Positions 7,851-16,881 of a DNA stretch of 36,584 nt are shown here, piece after piece. Origin of the DNA: an uncultured Alphaproteobacteria bacterium (GTDB lineage Bacteria; Pseudomonadota; Alphaproteobacteria; Methylaequorales; Methylaequoraceae); NCBI GenBank assembly GCA_902625895.1, contig CACODD010000011.1, positions 1 to 36,584 on the forward strand. The letters run 5' to 3'. The stretch's first letter is position 1. Every line of letters begins with the position of its first letter. Below the pieces are notes generated by a model. That model did not search any database. It worked only from the letters and a program-made list of their open reading frames with translations, and was not told the origin of the DNA. Both the position numbers and the translations under genes were made by a program.

Positions 7851-10416
7851 TGCTTAAATTTTGATTGAGTTTATTTTGGATTTCTGTCTTTAATTTTGTT
7901 ATCATAGTTTTGTTTTGAATCTTTGAGCCGTATTCACTTCTTAAATGAAAACTATCCTCAACAAAGTCGCCATTAGTTGAAATTTTAGCCATTGATATAA
8001 CAATCTTATTTTTTAAAAGGATTTTTGAAATATCATACAAAAGCTTGGGTCTATTATTTGTCTTTACAATCAAAATACTATAAGTTGCAGAAGAAATGTT
8101 ATCAATTTCAACATCAGCTTTATTTTCAAAAAACTTGATTTTTGATTTTATTTCACCTTTTAATTTAAATTCTACTCCTTTCCCCAAATCTCTAATTTTT
8201 TGATTTAAAGATCTTAAAGAATTTTTGGCATCATACTTACTATATTTTCTATTTTGATTAAAAGATAACTTGAATGTATCTATAACTGTCCCATTGTCTA
8301 ATGTAAAAATTCTAGATTCATAGATTGATAAATCTTCTGACACAAAAATCGATATTAGATTCAAGAATAGACCTGGCCTGTCCTTTGTTACAATAATAAT
8401 ATCAAAAAACGAAGTATTACTAAATTTTCGAATCACATAATCAAAATTTATATTCTTATTTAGAAGAAATGTTTCTATCTGGTAAGCTATCATTTTCTCG
8501 GACTGTAGTAACCAATAATTAGGGTAGGAGATTTTGGAAATTTCAGACATCCTGGACTTTGTGATCTTTCTAGAACTTTTCACAATATTTTGTTGAATTT
8601 TTGATATTTTATTGTTCAAACTTGTGACTTTTGTGGGCTTTTTAATTTGTTGTTCTATCTTTAAAAAAAGCTTGCTAAGTAATGTCGCCTTCCAATTGTT
8701 CCATAAACCCTGGTCTACTGCTGAAATGTCAGTTACTGTAAGAATAAATAAAGATCTTAAAAAAGGAATGTTTTTAATTTGCTGTGTAACATGTCTTATA
8801 ACCGAATGATCTTCAAAGTCTTTTTTAAAAGCAACATCACTCAGTAATGAATGATGGTATACAAGTTTTGAAGTTTGTTTAGCCACACTAATATTTTCCC
8901 CTAAACTTAAAACAATTTTTTTTGAAATTTCTTCACCTTTTTTGTTATGCTCGCCACCTTTTCCTTTTCCAATATCGTGTAAAAGAGCTGCATAAAAAAG
9001 TGACCTTCTATTTAAATTTTTTTTTATTTCATTAAAAGAAAAAGAATAATTTTTATTTACCATTTCACCTTTTTCTAAATCTTTCAAAATGTTTAATGCT
9101 TTAATAGTATGCTGACCAACTGACAAGGAATGAAATCTATCGAATTGGGGAAGATTAGATATTTTAGAAAATTCAGGTATTAACTTTGAAACTATTCCTA
9201 TTTCATATAAATTGACAAATTTTTTTTTATCTAATGAAAAAAATATTTTTTTAAATAATTTTATATTTTTTTCAGTAAAAATTTCTTTTCTTGCGAGCTT
9301 GTTTATGTTCTCGAATGCAAGCCTTCTATCGTTTCCATTTTCAATTCCTTTATCTACCTTTTTTAGATAAGTTTCAAGTTTGAACTCATGTTTTACTTTT
9401 AAGGAGTTCAATTCAAGGTGTTTGCTCTTATTTTTCAGTAATTTTTCAATTATTTGTGTAAAAATTTCTGTCAAATTTTTAGTGTCTCTAATACTTCTAA
9501 AATAATTCTTAATCATTTTCTCCACATAAAAATTTTGATTTTTAACAGCAATTTTTTTTGGAATTTTATAAATTAATGTGGAAATACTGATTTGAAAATC
9601 AAAGGACAGCTTATCATTTGCTCTTTCACTTAAATAGTGAAGATGGCATCTTAATAACAACAAAAATTCTAATGAACATCTCAATGTTTTTTTTTCTTTG
9701 ATTGATAACAAATCAGATGATGTTTTAAAGTCATTAGCATTGAGCATTTTAAAAATATTTATACCCCAAAAAATTAAATTTATATCTCTTAGCGAACCTT
9801 CACTTTCTTTTAGATTTGGTTCATTTTTAAAATAGTCATAACCAACTTCGATTACCCGTTTGTTTCTCTCATCTAGCTTGTTTCTTAAGAGTTTATCTCC
9901 ATACTTCACGATGTCTGCTCTAAAGTTTTTTTGTAATTCATTAAATAAAATCTTCGATCCGCAAATGTTCCTTGCGTCTAACATTGAAGTCTGTATCACA
10001 TGATCCTTTCTTGATAATCTTATTGATTCCTCGACATTTCTGACCGCATAACCTATGTTTAAACCTAAATCCCATAAAGGAAATAGAAAAAGCTCTACAA
10101 GTTTTTTCTTGCTTTCTTCACTTACATTTTTTTGAAATAAAAAAAGTAGGTCTAAATCTGAGTGGGGTGCTAATAATTCTCTTCCGTATCCTCCAGCAGC
10201 ACAAATACAAAAAATGACATTTGATTCGATTTGATGTTTTGTTTTGGATTTATAAATTTCGACAATAAGTTCATCAATCAATTTTGAGTTAGCTTTACAG
10301 CAATTAATCGCTTTATTTTGCTTTAAAAAATCAATTTTTATCTTTTCTCTTTTAGTAAGGAATCTTTTTTTAAGCGTTTGAAATTCTTTATCAATTATTT
10401 TTTGCTTTACTTCCAT
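7840..10416 (-). CDS. glnD: PII uridylyltransferase / uridylyl-removing enzyme GlnD
   Basis: The bifunctional nitrogen sensor that adds UMP to PII proteins when glutamine is low and removes it when glutamine is high. Domains in order: nucleotidyltransferase with AAGGYGRELLAPHSDLDLLF (metal Asp87 and Asp89), a helical linker, an HD hydrolase domain with LLHDIGKGKGGEHNKKG, and two C-terminal ACT domains that bind glutamine (one with TKDRPGLFLNLIS, the second with TNNRPKLLYDISK). At 858 residues it is shorter than the usual 900-940, but every domain is present. The start is four bases after the mutS stop and the end overlaps murJ by 11. No glnB, glnK or glnA lies in the window. Confidence 0.96.
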   Translation of the reverse strand: MEVKQKIIDKEFQTLKKRFLTKREKIKIDFLKQNKAINCCKANSKLIDELIVEIYKSKTKHQIESNVIFCICAAGGYGRELLAPHSDLDLLFLFQKNVSEESKKKLVELFLFPLWDLGLNIGYAVRNVEESIRLSRKDHVIQTSMLDARNICGSKILFNELQKNFRADIVKYGDKLLRNKLDERNKRVIEVGYDYFKNEPNLKESEGSLRDINLIFWGINIFKMLNANDFKTSSDLLSIKEKKTLRCSLEFLLLLRCHLHYLSERANDKLSFDFQISISTLIYKIPKKIAVKNQNFYVEKMIKNYFRSIRDTKNLTEIFTQIIEKLLKNKSKHLELNSLKVKHEFKLETYLKKVDKGIENGNDRRLAFENINKLARKEIFTEKNIKLFKKIFFSLDKKKFVNLYEIGIVSKLIPEFSKISNLPQFDRFHSLSVGQHTIKALNILKDLEKGEMVNKNYSFSFNEIKKNLNRRSLFYAALLHDIGKGKGGEHNKKGEEISKKIVLSLGENISVAKQTSKLVYHHSLLSDVAFKKDFEDHSVIRHVTQQIKNIPFLRSLFILTVTDISAVDQGLWNNWKATLLSKLFLKIEQQIKKPTKVTSLNNKISKIQQNIVKSSRKITKSRMSEISKISYPNYWLLQSEKMIAYQIETFLLNKNINFDYVIRKFSNTSFFDIIIVTKDRPGLFLNLISIFVSEDLSIYESRIFTLDNGTVIDTFKLSFNQNRKYSKYDAKNSLRSLNQKIRDLGKGVEFKLKGEIKSKIKFFENKADVEIDNISSATYSILIVKTNNRPKLLYDISKILLKNKIVISMAKISTNGDFVEDSFHLRSEYGSKIQNKTMITKLKTEIQNKLNQNLSNAI

Positions 10417-10420
10417 TATC

Positions 10421-13102
10421 TTAGAAGTTTTTTTTCATAGCATAAAGAATATCTAGTGCATCTTTAGGACTAACCTCATCAAGATTGACTCTGTCTAACA
10501 TATTTTGAAGATGATTGAATTTATTTTCGTTAATATTATCATTTGCATTAAATCCCTCATTTTTTTTTGAAGTTGCTTTATACTCTTTTTCTGAATTAAA
10601 TGACTCTAGGATTTCTTTAGATCTAATTACAATCGGTTTTTTTAATCCAGCCATGTTAGCAACATGCAAACCAAATGAGCCCTCTGATATCCCACCAACT
10701 ACTTTATAAAGAAAAATGATATCATCGTTCCATTTTTTAATTTGAAGTGTCTTGAGTTCTAAACATTTATAATCACTTGATAGAGAGCAAAGCTGTTTAT
10801 AATGCGTTGCGAAGAGTGTTAAACAATTTATTTCTTTTAATATAAATTCCAACACTGCTTGTGCTATAGCAAGTCCGTCTTCGGTAGATGTGCCTCTTCC
10901 AAGCTCATCCAAAATTACGAGTGAGTTTTTAGTTGCTTCATTGATTATTCTCGAAGTCTCTATCATTTCTGTCATAAACGTTGACATACCCTTGGACAAG
11001 TTGTCTGAAGCTCCTATTCTAGTAAATACTTTATCAAAAACACCAAGGTTGGCCGACTTTGCTGGAACAAATGAACCAATTTGATTTAAAATAATTATGA
11101 TTGCAGTCTGCCTTAAAAAAGTACTTTTACCTGCCATATTTGGACCAGTCATAAGCCAAGCGAAATTATTTTTATTCATAACACAATCGTTTGGTGTAAA
11201 TTCTTGCGCATTTTTAAATAAACTTTCTTCTACTACAGGATGTCGACCATCAGTTATTTCAATCTTATTTTCACTAGCAATAATTGGTCTACAGTAATTC
11301 TTATCTAATGCTAGACTTGCAAAACTTGAAATTACATCTACGAACGAAATTTTTTTGGAGATGTGATAAATTTCCTTATTTGCGTTGTTTATTTTCTGAC
11401 AGATCTCACTATAAAGATCTTTTTCAAGTATAATTGATTCCTCTTGAGCATTAAGTATTTCATCAGAAACTTTCCTAAGTTCTTCTGTTTGAAACCTTGA
11501 ATTATTTACAGTATTTTGAATTAGATTAAATTTAAAGTTCTCATTATTTATTACTTTTTTCGCATTTTTATTTGTAACCTCAACGAAATATCCATGAATA
11601 TTATTGAACTTTATTTTTAAATTTGTGATTTCTGTAAGTCGGCCATATTCTTCCTGCATGTCGAGGATTTCTTTTTGTTTTAGATTTTTAATATCTCTAA
11701 GAGAATCAAGTTTACTATTAACACCTTTTTTAAATACTCCTCCATCATGCAAATTAATTGGAGGATTTTCTGTTATATTATTTGAAATGACTTTTTCTAG
11801 AATCATTGCTTTTTCTAATGAAAGATTGCTGGGTAGAAGAAGATCCATTTCTGAACTTTTAAAACCTCGTACCTCTTCAAATATTTCATGCGCATTTGTC
11901 ACGAAGTTTTTCAATATTAAAAGATCTCTTGGGTTATTTATATTAGCACTTATTCTAGATAAAGCTCTTTCAACATCTGAAAGTTGTGACAAAAAATTAA
12001 TAATTCGTTCCGCTGCAAGTGAGTTTTTTATCAAGTTGTCGACTAATTGGTGCCTTCTTTTTATTTCATTTTTATCTATAAGAGGAGCCTTCAAAAAATC
12101 TTTGATTAATCTGCCGCCTGAAGCAGTTTTAGTTTTGTCTATAACACTAAGAAGAGAACCATCTTTTTGACCATCATTTTTTTCTAATAATTCCAGACTT
12201 TGAATTGAAAAATGGTCAATTTGCATATAATTTTTTTTATCGACCAACTCAAAATTATTTATTAAAGGAATATTTTGTTTTTGTGTAAGCTCCAAATAAT
12301 GTATTAAAGCTCCTAAGGCGCTCATATCTGAATCACTCAAATCGCCCAGAGTCTCAATAAACGATCGCTTAAAAAATTCTTTTATTTTAGATTTATTACT
12401 TTCAAAATCAAAAAAATTGCTAGGAACTTTTGAAATTTTCTTCTCCAAATAATTAAATTTTGAGTCGAGCAATTTTATTTTATCTATGTTATCTGAAATA
12501 ATTATTTCCTCAGGAGCAATTTTATTTATCAATTCATAAAGCTCGTTAATTGAATTCTTGCCTTTAACTCTTTGAAGCTTTATCACACCTGTTGACATAT
12601 CAGACCAAGATATTGATATATCTCCTTTTATGATTGAGATACTTAAAAGATGATTGTTTATTTTTGAATCAAGAAGAGAATCATCTAATATCGTTCCGGG
12701 TGTAATAATTCTTACGACATCTCTTGTAAAAATTTTTTTGTTTTTTGTCGAAGTGGTTTGATCATCTTTTGTTTCCAACTGTTCCGCGACTGCAACTTTA
12801 TAACCTTGATTTATTAATCTGGATAAATAGTTTTGCGATGCATGTGCTGGAACGCCGCACATTGGAATATCCTTATTATTTAATCTTCCTCTCTTTGTGA
12901 GAGCAATACCTAAAGCTGAAGAGGCTTCAATGGCGTCCTCAAAAAAAAGCTCGTAAAAGTCACCCATTCTATAAAACAACAAGTATTCTTTATGTCTTGA
13001 TTTTACCTCCAAATATTGTTGCATCATTGGAGTAGGTTTAGACTTTTCAGTAATTGTGTCTAATGGATTGAAACCTTTTATATCAGGTTGTTTTAATTTC
13101 AT
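10421..13102 (-). CDS. mutS: DNA mismatch repair protein MutS
   Basis: Recognises mismatches and small loops and recruits MutL. The N-terminal mismatch-binding domain has the Phe-x-Glu motif in RMGDFYELFFEDA (F49-Y50-E51). The C-terminal ABC-type ATPase has Walker A GPNMAGKSTFLRQ, then signature-region residues and Walker B in SLVILDELGRGTSTEDG, plus the FATHY switch. The length, 893, is normal. It heads the long minus-strand run and is divergent from phoR with only 39 bases between them, so both promoters must fit there or overlap coding sequence. mutS followed by glnD is a recurring alphaproteobacterial arrangement. Confidence 0.98.
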   Translation of the reverse strand: MKLKQPDIKGFNPLDTITEKSKPTPMMQQYLEVKSRHKEYLLFYRMGDFYELFFEDAIEASSALGIALTKRGRLNNKDIPMCGVPAHASQNYLSRLINQGYKVAVAEQLETKDDQTTSTKNKKIFTRDVVRIITPGTILDDSLLDSKINNHLLSISIIKGDISISWSDMSTGVIKLQRVKGKNSINELYELINKIAPEEIIISDNIDKIKLLDSKFNYLEKKISKVPSNFFDFESNKSKIKEFFKRSFIETLGDLSDSDMSALGALIHYLELTQKQNIPLINNFELVDKKNYMQIDHFSIQSLELLEKNDGQKDGSLLSVIDKTKTASGGRLIKDFLKAPLIDKNEIKRRHQLVDNLIKNSLAAERIINFLSQLSDVERALSRISANINNPRDLLILKNFVTNAHEIFEEVRGFKSSEMDLLLPSNLSLEKAMILEKVISNNITENPPINLHDGGVFKKGVNSKLDSLRDIKNLKQKEILDMQEEYGRLTEITNLKIKFNNIHGYFVEVTNKNAKKVINNENFKFNLIQNTVNNSRFQTEELRKVSDEILNAQEESIILEKDLYSEICQKINNANKEIYHISKKISFVDVISSFASLALDKNYCRPIIASENKIEITDGRHPVVEESLFKNAQEFTPNDCVMNKNNFAWLMTGPNMAGKSTFLRQTAIIIILNQIGSFVPAKSANLGVFDKVFTRIGASDNLSKGMSTFMTEMIETSRIINEATKNSLVILDELGRGTSTEDGLAIAQAVLEFILKEINCLTLFATHYKQLCSLSSDYKCLELKTLQIKKWNDDIIFLYKVVGGISEGSFGLHVANMAGLKKPIVIRSKEILESFNSEKEYKATSKKNEGFNANDNINENKFNHLQNMLDRVNLDEVSPKDALDILYAMKKNF

Positions 13103-13141
13103 ATTAATTTAAATTAGTATACAAAATATTAAATCATTTTC

Positions 13142-14392
13142 ATGTTCGTTCATAAAGACATAATTATTGTATTTCTTTTTTTGTTTGTTGTATCCTTAAT
13201 CTTGCTAATAATTTTCATAAAAGATTTGAAGATTATTAGTAAATCGCTGCAAAATTTTAAAGGGAATGCAGTTAGATCAGATAAGGTTTTTTTCTTTAAT
13301 CTTTTTCAACCGCTAATTTTTAATCTTAATTTAATAATAAAAAATCTTAATGAAAAGTCGAAGTTCTCAAGGTTGAGAATTTTTTTCTATGACTATTTTT
13401 TTCAATTTTTTCCTGATCCCCTTCTTATAATTGACCAAAACAACATAATTATTGAAATGAATGAACAAGCAATTAATTTATTTGGAGAAGATTCAAAGCA
13501 AAAAAATATTTTCTCAGCTATTAGAATACCAGAACTAAGCTCGCTTATCGATGAATCTGTTAAACAAAAGAGACCTGTTGAGAAAGAGTTGAATTTAATT
13601 TATCCAAAGGAAAAAATCTTTAATATTTGGGTTTCAGGTCGAAGAGATTTGGGTAAAAACAAATTAAATTTTATTAGACTATTTGATACGACATCTCAGC
13701 ACAATGTCCAAAATATTCAAAGAGATTTTATTGCGAATGCAAGTCACGAATTGAAAACTCCAATTGCCTCAATCATTGGATATTGTGAAACCTTATTAAA
13801 TGAACCTCCCAAAATAAAATCAAAAAAAGAGGATTTTCTTAAAACTATGTTCAATGAAGCTACAAGAATGTCATCTTTGGTTAATGACTTATTGTCACTT
13901 TCAAGAATTGAAAGGATAGAGTATATCCCCCCAGATGAAAAAGTTAACCTAATTGAAATTTTAGAAAACGTTAAGAAGACATGTCAGGAAAGAAAGTTTT
14001 TGAGAAAAACTAAATATAAATTTACAATTCCTAAAAGCAATATTGAAATTATTGGAGATAAAACAGAATTACAGCAAGTTTTTTTTAATATTATTGAGAA
14101 TGCAATAACACACAGCCAATCTAAAAAAGCCGTGCAGATTAAATTAATGCAGAAACAGAGGAAAGTAATGTTTCTTGTTCAAGATTTTGGAATTGGAATT
14201 TCTAATCAAAATATCCCAATGCTTACCAAAAGATTCTACAGAATTGATTCAGCGCGACCGCGGGATACAGGTCACACAGGTCTTGGTCTATCGATTGTTA
14301 AACACATTCTTAATAGGCATAATGCTGAATTGAAAATTCACTCTGAAATTGACAAGGGCTCTTTATTTTCTATTAGCTTTGATAAATTATAG
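13142..14392 (+). CDS. phoR: Phosphate regulon sensor histidine kinase PhoR
   Basis: A membrane-bound sensor kinase (416 residues). One N-terminal membrane helix is at about 8-26, a PAS-like domain at about 85-185 (FPDPLLIIDQNN), then HisKA with phospho-acceptor His202 in NASHELKTPIASIIGY. The ATPase domain shows the N box NIIENAITHS, G1 DFGIGIS, F box KRFYRID and G2 TGHTGLGLSIVKHI. The PAS-HisKA-HATPase layout and the downstream pstSCAB-phoU-phoB genes identify it as PhoR, which phosphorylates PhoB when phosphate is scarce, under PstSCAB/PhoU control. I saw no Pho box in the 39 bases before it. It is separated from its partner phoB by the porin, fae and pst genes. Confidence 0.93.
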   Translation: MFVHKDIIIVFLFLFVVSLILLIIFIKDLKIISKSLQNFKGNAVRSDKVFFFNLFQPLIFNLNLIIKNLNEKSKFSRLRIFFYDYFFQFFPDPLLIIDQNNIIIEMNEQAINLFGEDSKQKNIFSAIRIPELSSLIDESVKQKRPVEKELNLIYPKEKIFNIWVSGRRDLGKNKLNFIRLFDTTSQHNVQNIQRDFIANASHELKTPIASIIGYCETLLNEPPKIKSKKEDFLKTMFNEATRMSSLVNDLLSLSRIERIEYIPPDEKVNLIEILENVKKTCQERKFLRKTKYKFTIPKSNIEIIGDKTELQQVFFNIIENAITHSQSKKAVQIKLMQKQRKVMFLVQDFGIGISNQNIPMLTKRFYRIDSARPRDTGHTGLGLSIVKHILNRHNAELKIHSEIDKGSLFSISFDKL

Positions 14393-14440
14393 CCTTTTAA
14401 AGAACTTTTATATTCATCTTATCATCAAATTGCCTCTAAA

Positions 14441-14458
14441 CAGTCACTTAACTGTAAC
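14441..14458 (+). promoter_or_regulatory. Pho box (two PhoB half-sites) before the porin gene
   Basis: CAGTCAC, four bases, CTGTAAC: two 7-base direct repeats with an 11-base period. This is the architecture of the PhoB box, whose E. coli half-site is CTGTCAT. It lies 44 bases before the porin ATG, with AT-rich sequence downstream that could hold a -10, and AAGGAG eight bases or fewer before the ATG. The gene it precedes is a phosphate-type porin in a Pho locus, which supports the call. PhoB binding itself is inferred. Confidence 0.7.
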
Positions 14459-14502
14459 AATTGTTAATTACCTTAATTAATAAATATTGATTAAGGAGAA
14501 TT

Positions 14503-15907
14503 ATGAAAAAATTTTATTGTGGATTGGCTGCATCAGCGATTAGTTTGTTATATTCAAATGCACACAGTCAAGATTACGGTGCTCAAATTGACGCATTACA
14601 AAATGAATTACTAAAAATGAAACAAGAAATGAATAAAGGAACTAACAATAAGGCTTTCTTTAAGAAAGGAAAAGGACTTAGTATTGAAAGTTCTGATGGA
14701 AAGTATTCTTTCCAGATTAAAGGTAGAGCTATGTATGATATTTCTCATATAGATGGTATGACTAATGATAGTTCAGTTGGTCATGCAAATAAATTCGATA
14801 GTTTTGGTGCTGAATTTAGAAGACTTAGATTTTCTATTAAAGTAGGTTTAGGCGATGGCTGGAGTTTGGCCTTTCAACCTGACTTTGCCGAAACAATTTC
14901 TGATGATTCTAATACAAACGGTAAGGGTGTTGATGTTAAAGATGCTTTGATCAAAAAGAAAATCAAAGGAGTTGGTTCTTTCATGTTTGGTAACGCTAAA
15001 TCAGCTGGAGGATATTGGGAGAACACAAGTTCAAATAGTATTTTGATGATGGAACGCCCAATGTATAATGAGTTTGCAAATCTAGCGCATAGAGCTGGCC
15101 TTCATTATGATAATGGTGGGGCACTTTTTCCGAAGGGATTTCATGTAAGGGCGTTACTTATTGGCTATGGTAATGAGGGTGCATGGAGACTTGAACAAGA
15201 AGATGGTGATGGTGGTGAAGTTACTTGGAACCACTCAATTGCAGCTCACTACACTGGTAAAGGCCTTTTTGATCAATTCATAGGAGGAAAGGATACATGG
15301 TTACTGGGAGCCTCTTGGCAAATGGAAAGACCACTAAATGATCATACACGAAGCGTTTCCTTCCGACAAAATGGAGTGCATACCCTAGGAGAAAAAATTG
15401 TCGATACCTCTATTTCTAACATATCTAGCTATCATTACGGAGGACCTCAATTCCAATATTCTAATGGAAGATACTATTTAGCTACAGAATATTATTGGAT
15501 TACAGGCGAGCGCAGAGACGGTTACACCGTTTATGATGATTACAGTGCAGAGGGAGGATCTAAATGGTCAATATTTCTTCAATAGTGATGCAACGGTCAA
15601 AATAAGTTCAAAAAAAGGTAAAATTGGTGGCGTAAAATGTAAAGCTAAATTCGGATGTACTGCAGCCAAATTTATGCTTGAATCGATCGATACCAGAGAC
15701 GGTGAATTAAATGGTTTAAATGGTACACATGGTAAGGCGATTCATATTGGGCTAAATCACTATTTCAACAGTAATGTTAGATTAATGGTCGATGCTACTA
15801 GAGGTGTATATTTAGGTGGGCACAATGACTTTTATAGCGATGGAAATAGAGCGGACAGAAGACACGCCATGACGTCCATCCAGGCTAGACTGCATGCTAA
15901 ATTTTAA
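14503..15907 (+). pseudogene. Phosphate-selective porin O/P family protein, frameshifted
   Basis: Two overlapping ORFs (14503-15585 and 15533-15907) together make one outer-membrane porin of about 467 residues. The first has a signal peptide (1-22), a short coiled coil (about 26-45) and barrel strands with FRRLRFSIKVGLGDGWSLAF, ending at TAG 15583-15585. The second, in the +1 frame, supplies the remaining strands, including HIGLNHYFNSNVRLMVDATR, and a C-terminal phenylalanine as needed for barrel assembly. The break lies near 15561-15575. One extra A, or two missing A, in 'tctaaatgg' would rejoin the frames as GGS-NGQYFF or GGSK-NGQYFF. It is either a sequencing or assembly error or a real mutation. 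The family, OprP/OprO, forms anion or phosphate channels; the Pho box and pst neighbours support this role. A strong ribosome binding site (AAGGAG) precedes it. Confidence 0.8.
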
Positions 15908-15934
15908 ACATTAAAGTTAATTTTAAATTTATTT

Positions 15935-15959
15935 AAAGGTGAGGCTTGCTCACTTTTTT
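15935..15959 (+). terminator. Rho-independent terminator after the porin gene
   Basis: GTGAG (15939-15943), five-base loop, CTCAC (15949-15953), then TTTTTT. The A-rich sequence before the stem can pair with the T run and lengthen it. It starts about 30 bases after the porin stop. It ends the porin transcript before the convergent fae gene. Confidence 0.85.
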
Positions 15960-16057
15960 CCTATTTCTTGCAAATTGTACAAACATTATTATTCAACTTA
16001 TAAGAGTAAAAATGAAAAATGTTTTATTTAAGTGTATATACATAAAATTTTTTAACA

Positions 16058-16106
16058 AGCCCTATGCTTTCTGATTAACACACAATGTTGGGGCTAAAGA
16101 GTGTGT
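16058..16106. other. Possible pseudoknot-forming structure between porin and fae
   Basis: Two interleaved complementary pairs lie here: AGCCC (16058-16062) with GGGCT (16091-16095), and ACACAC (16078-16083) with GTGTGT (16101-16106). Their order is that of an H-type pseudoknot on either strand. On the minus strand it would be in the 3' untranslated region of fae, starting seven bases after its stop, and could act as a terminator or a small RNA. Short pairs like these also occur by chance, so this is a weak call. Confidence 0.25.
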
Positions 16107-16112
16107 ATGCAC

Positions 16113-16661
16113 TTATTTGCCTTTTAAGGCTTTTTCAAAATATTTGTGTATGATTTTATCCTGATTTTCTAAGAGCCAGTCAATTGATGGCTCATCATTC
16201 ATTGCCTTTTGAATTGCATTTGTTGTGGCTTTTCTATGAATATCAAAAAGTATTTGGTGGTCTAAATTCTTATCATCGCTTACGCTTGGATTTAACCAAA
16301 CTGAGACTATAATACCAACTTCATTTACAATATCTTTCGGAATATAACCTTCGCGAACAGAATCTAAAACCCCATTCGCTATTGCTCCTTGGACAGTGCC
16401 CATTAGAATATTTGTATATCTATCATCTTTGACTGTAACTTTGCTTACCATTAAAGTAGGGGGTCTAACCATAACGTCTGTATTCATTATAGCGAGAACT
16501 TTCGTATGACCTTTTATTTGATTTCCTATTAAATTTGCGAATGCGGTGCCAAATGGACCATCCAGCTTCCCTATTACAACCTCAGGTTCTGCCGCAGTTC
16601 CTGGTGGTCCGCCAGCAACTAGTGATTCTCCTACCTTCATAACAAAGTCTTGTTTTTTCAT
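16113..16661 (-). CDS. Formaldehyde-activating enzyme (Fae) family protein, catalytic His replaced
   Basis: At 182 residues it matches the Fae fold over nearly its whole length: VGESLV near the start, then GPFGTAFANL, GHTKVLAIMN, RPPTLMVSKVTV, GTVQGAIANGVLDSVREGYIP and RKATTNAIQKAMN. True Fae joins formaldehyde to tetrahydromethanopterin (H4MPT), with His17 of the Methylorubrum enzyme proposed as catalytic acid. Aligning VAHIDLIIG with AAEPEVVIG puts Glu25 at that position, and a short insert (GGPPGTAAE) precedes it. So this is a Fae paralogue whose reaction may differ. No other H4MPT-pathway gene is in the window. It has a good ribosome binding site (AAGGAGA) and is divergent from pstS. Its start is about 130 bases from the pstS Pho box, so Pho control is possible but unproven. 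Confidence 0.8.
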   Translation of the reverse strand: MKKQDFVMKVGESLVAGGPPGTAAEPEVVIGKLDGPFGTAFANLIGNQIKGHTKVLAIMNTDVMVRPPTLMVSKVTVKDDRYTNILMGTVQGAIANGVLDSVREGYIPKDIVNEVGIIVSVWLNPSVSDDKNLDHQILFDIHRKATTNAIQKAMNDEPSIDWLLENQDKIIHKYFEKALKGK

Positions 16662-16791
16662 TAATCTCTCCTTAAAATTCGTTTACTTTCATTTTATAGC
16701 TCTAGATCTTATTAGCTAACTTACTTCTATTTGTTAATTTTACAACGTAAAGACTAATTTTTATCTTTTAATTTTAAAAAAAAAATCTGCA

Positions 16792-16820
16792 TTGTCATAT
16801 TAATGTAACAATTCTGTAAT
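16792..16820 (+). promoter_or_regulatory. Pho box with three PhoB half-sites before pstS
   Basis: Three direct 7-mers at an exact 11-base period: TTGTCAT (16792), ATGTAAC (16803) and CTGTAAT (16814). Each resembles the PhoB half-site CTGTCAT. The last ends 61 bases before the pstS ATG, leaving room for a -10 in the AT-rich stretch that follows and a leader with a GAGAGGA ribosome binding site. The region also lies upstream of the divergent fae gene. Confidence 0.78.
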
Positions 16821-16881
16821 AATTTTTCATTTTTAAAGAAGTATTTATTAGCTTTAACCATTTGTAACAAGAGAGGACTAA

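Noticed and set aside
11604-12170. 188-residue plus-strand ORF antisense to mutS
   Set aside because: It lies wholly within mutS, which is unmistakable; the translation has no family features and is a frame shadow.
16012-16074. Short ORF of 20 codons (MKNVLFKC...) between the porin terminator and fae
   Set aside because: Weak ribosome binding site, no recognisable feature, and AT-rich DNA gives such ORFs often.
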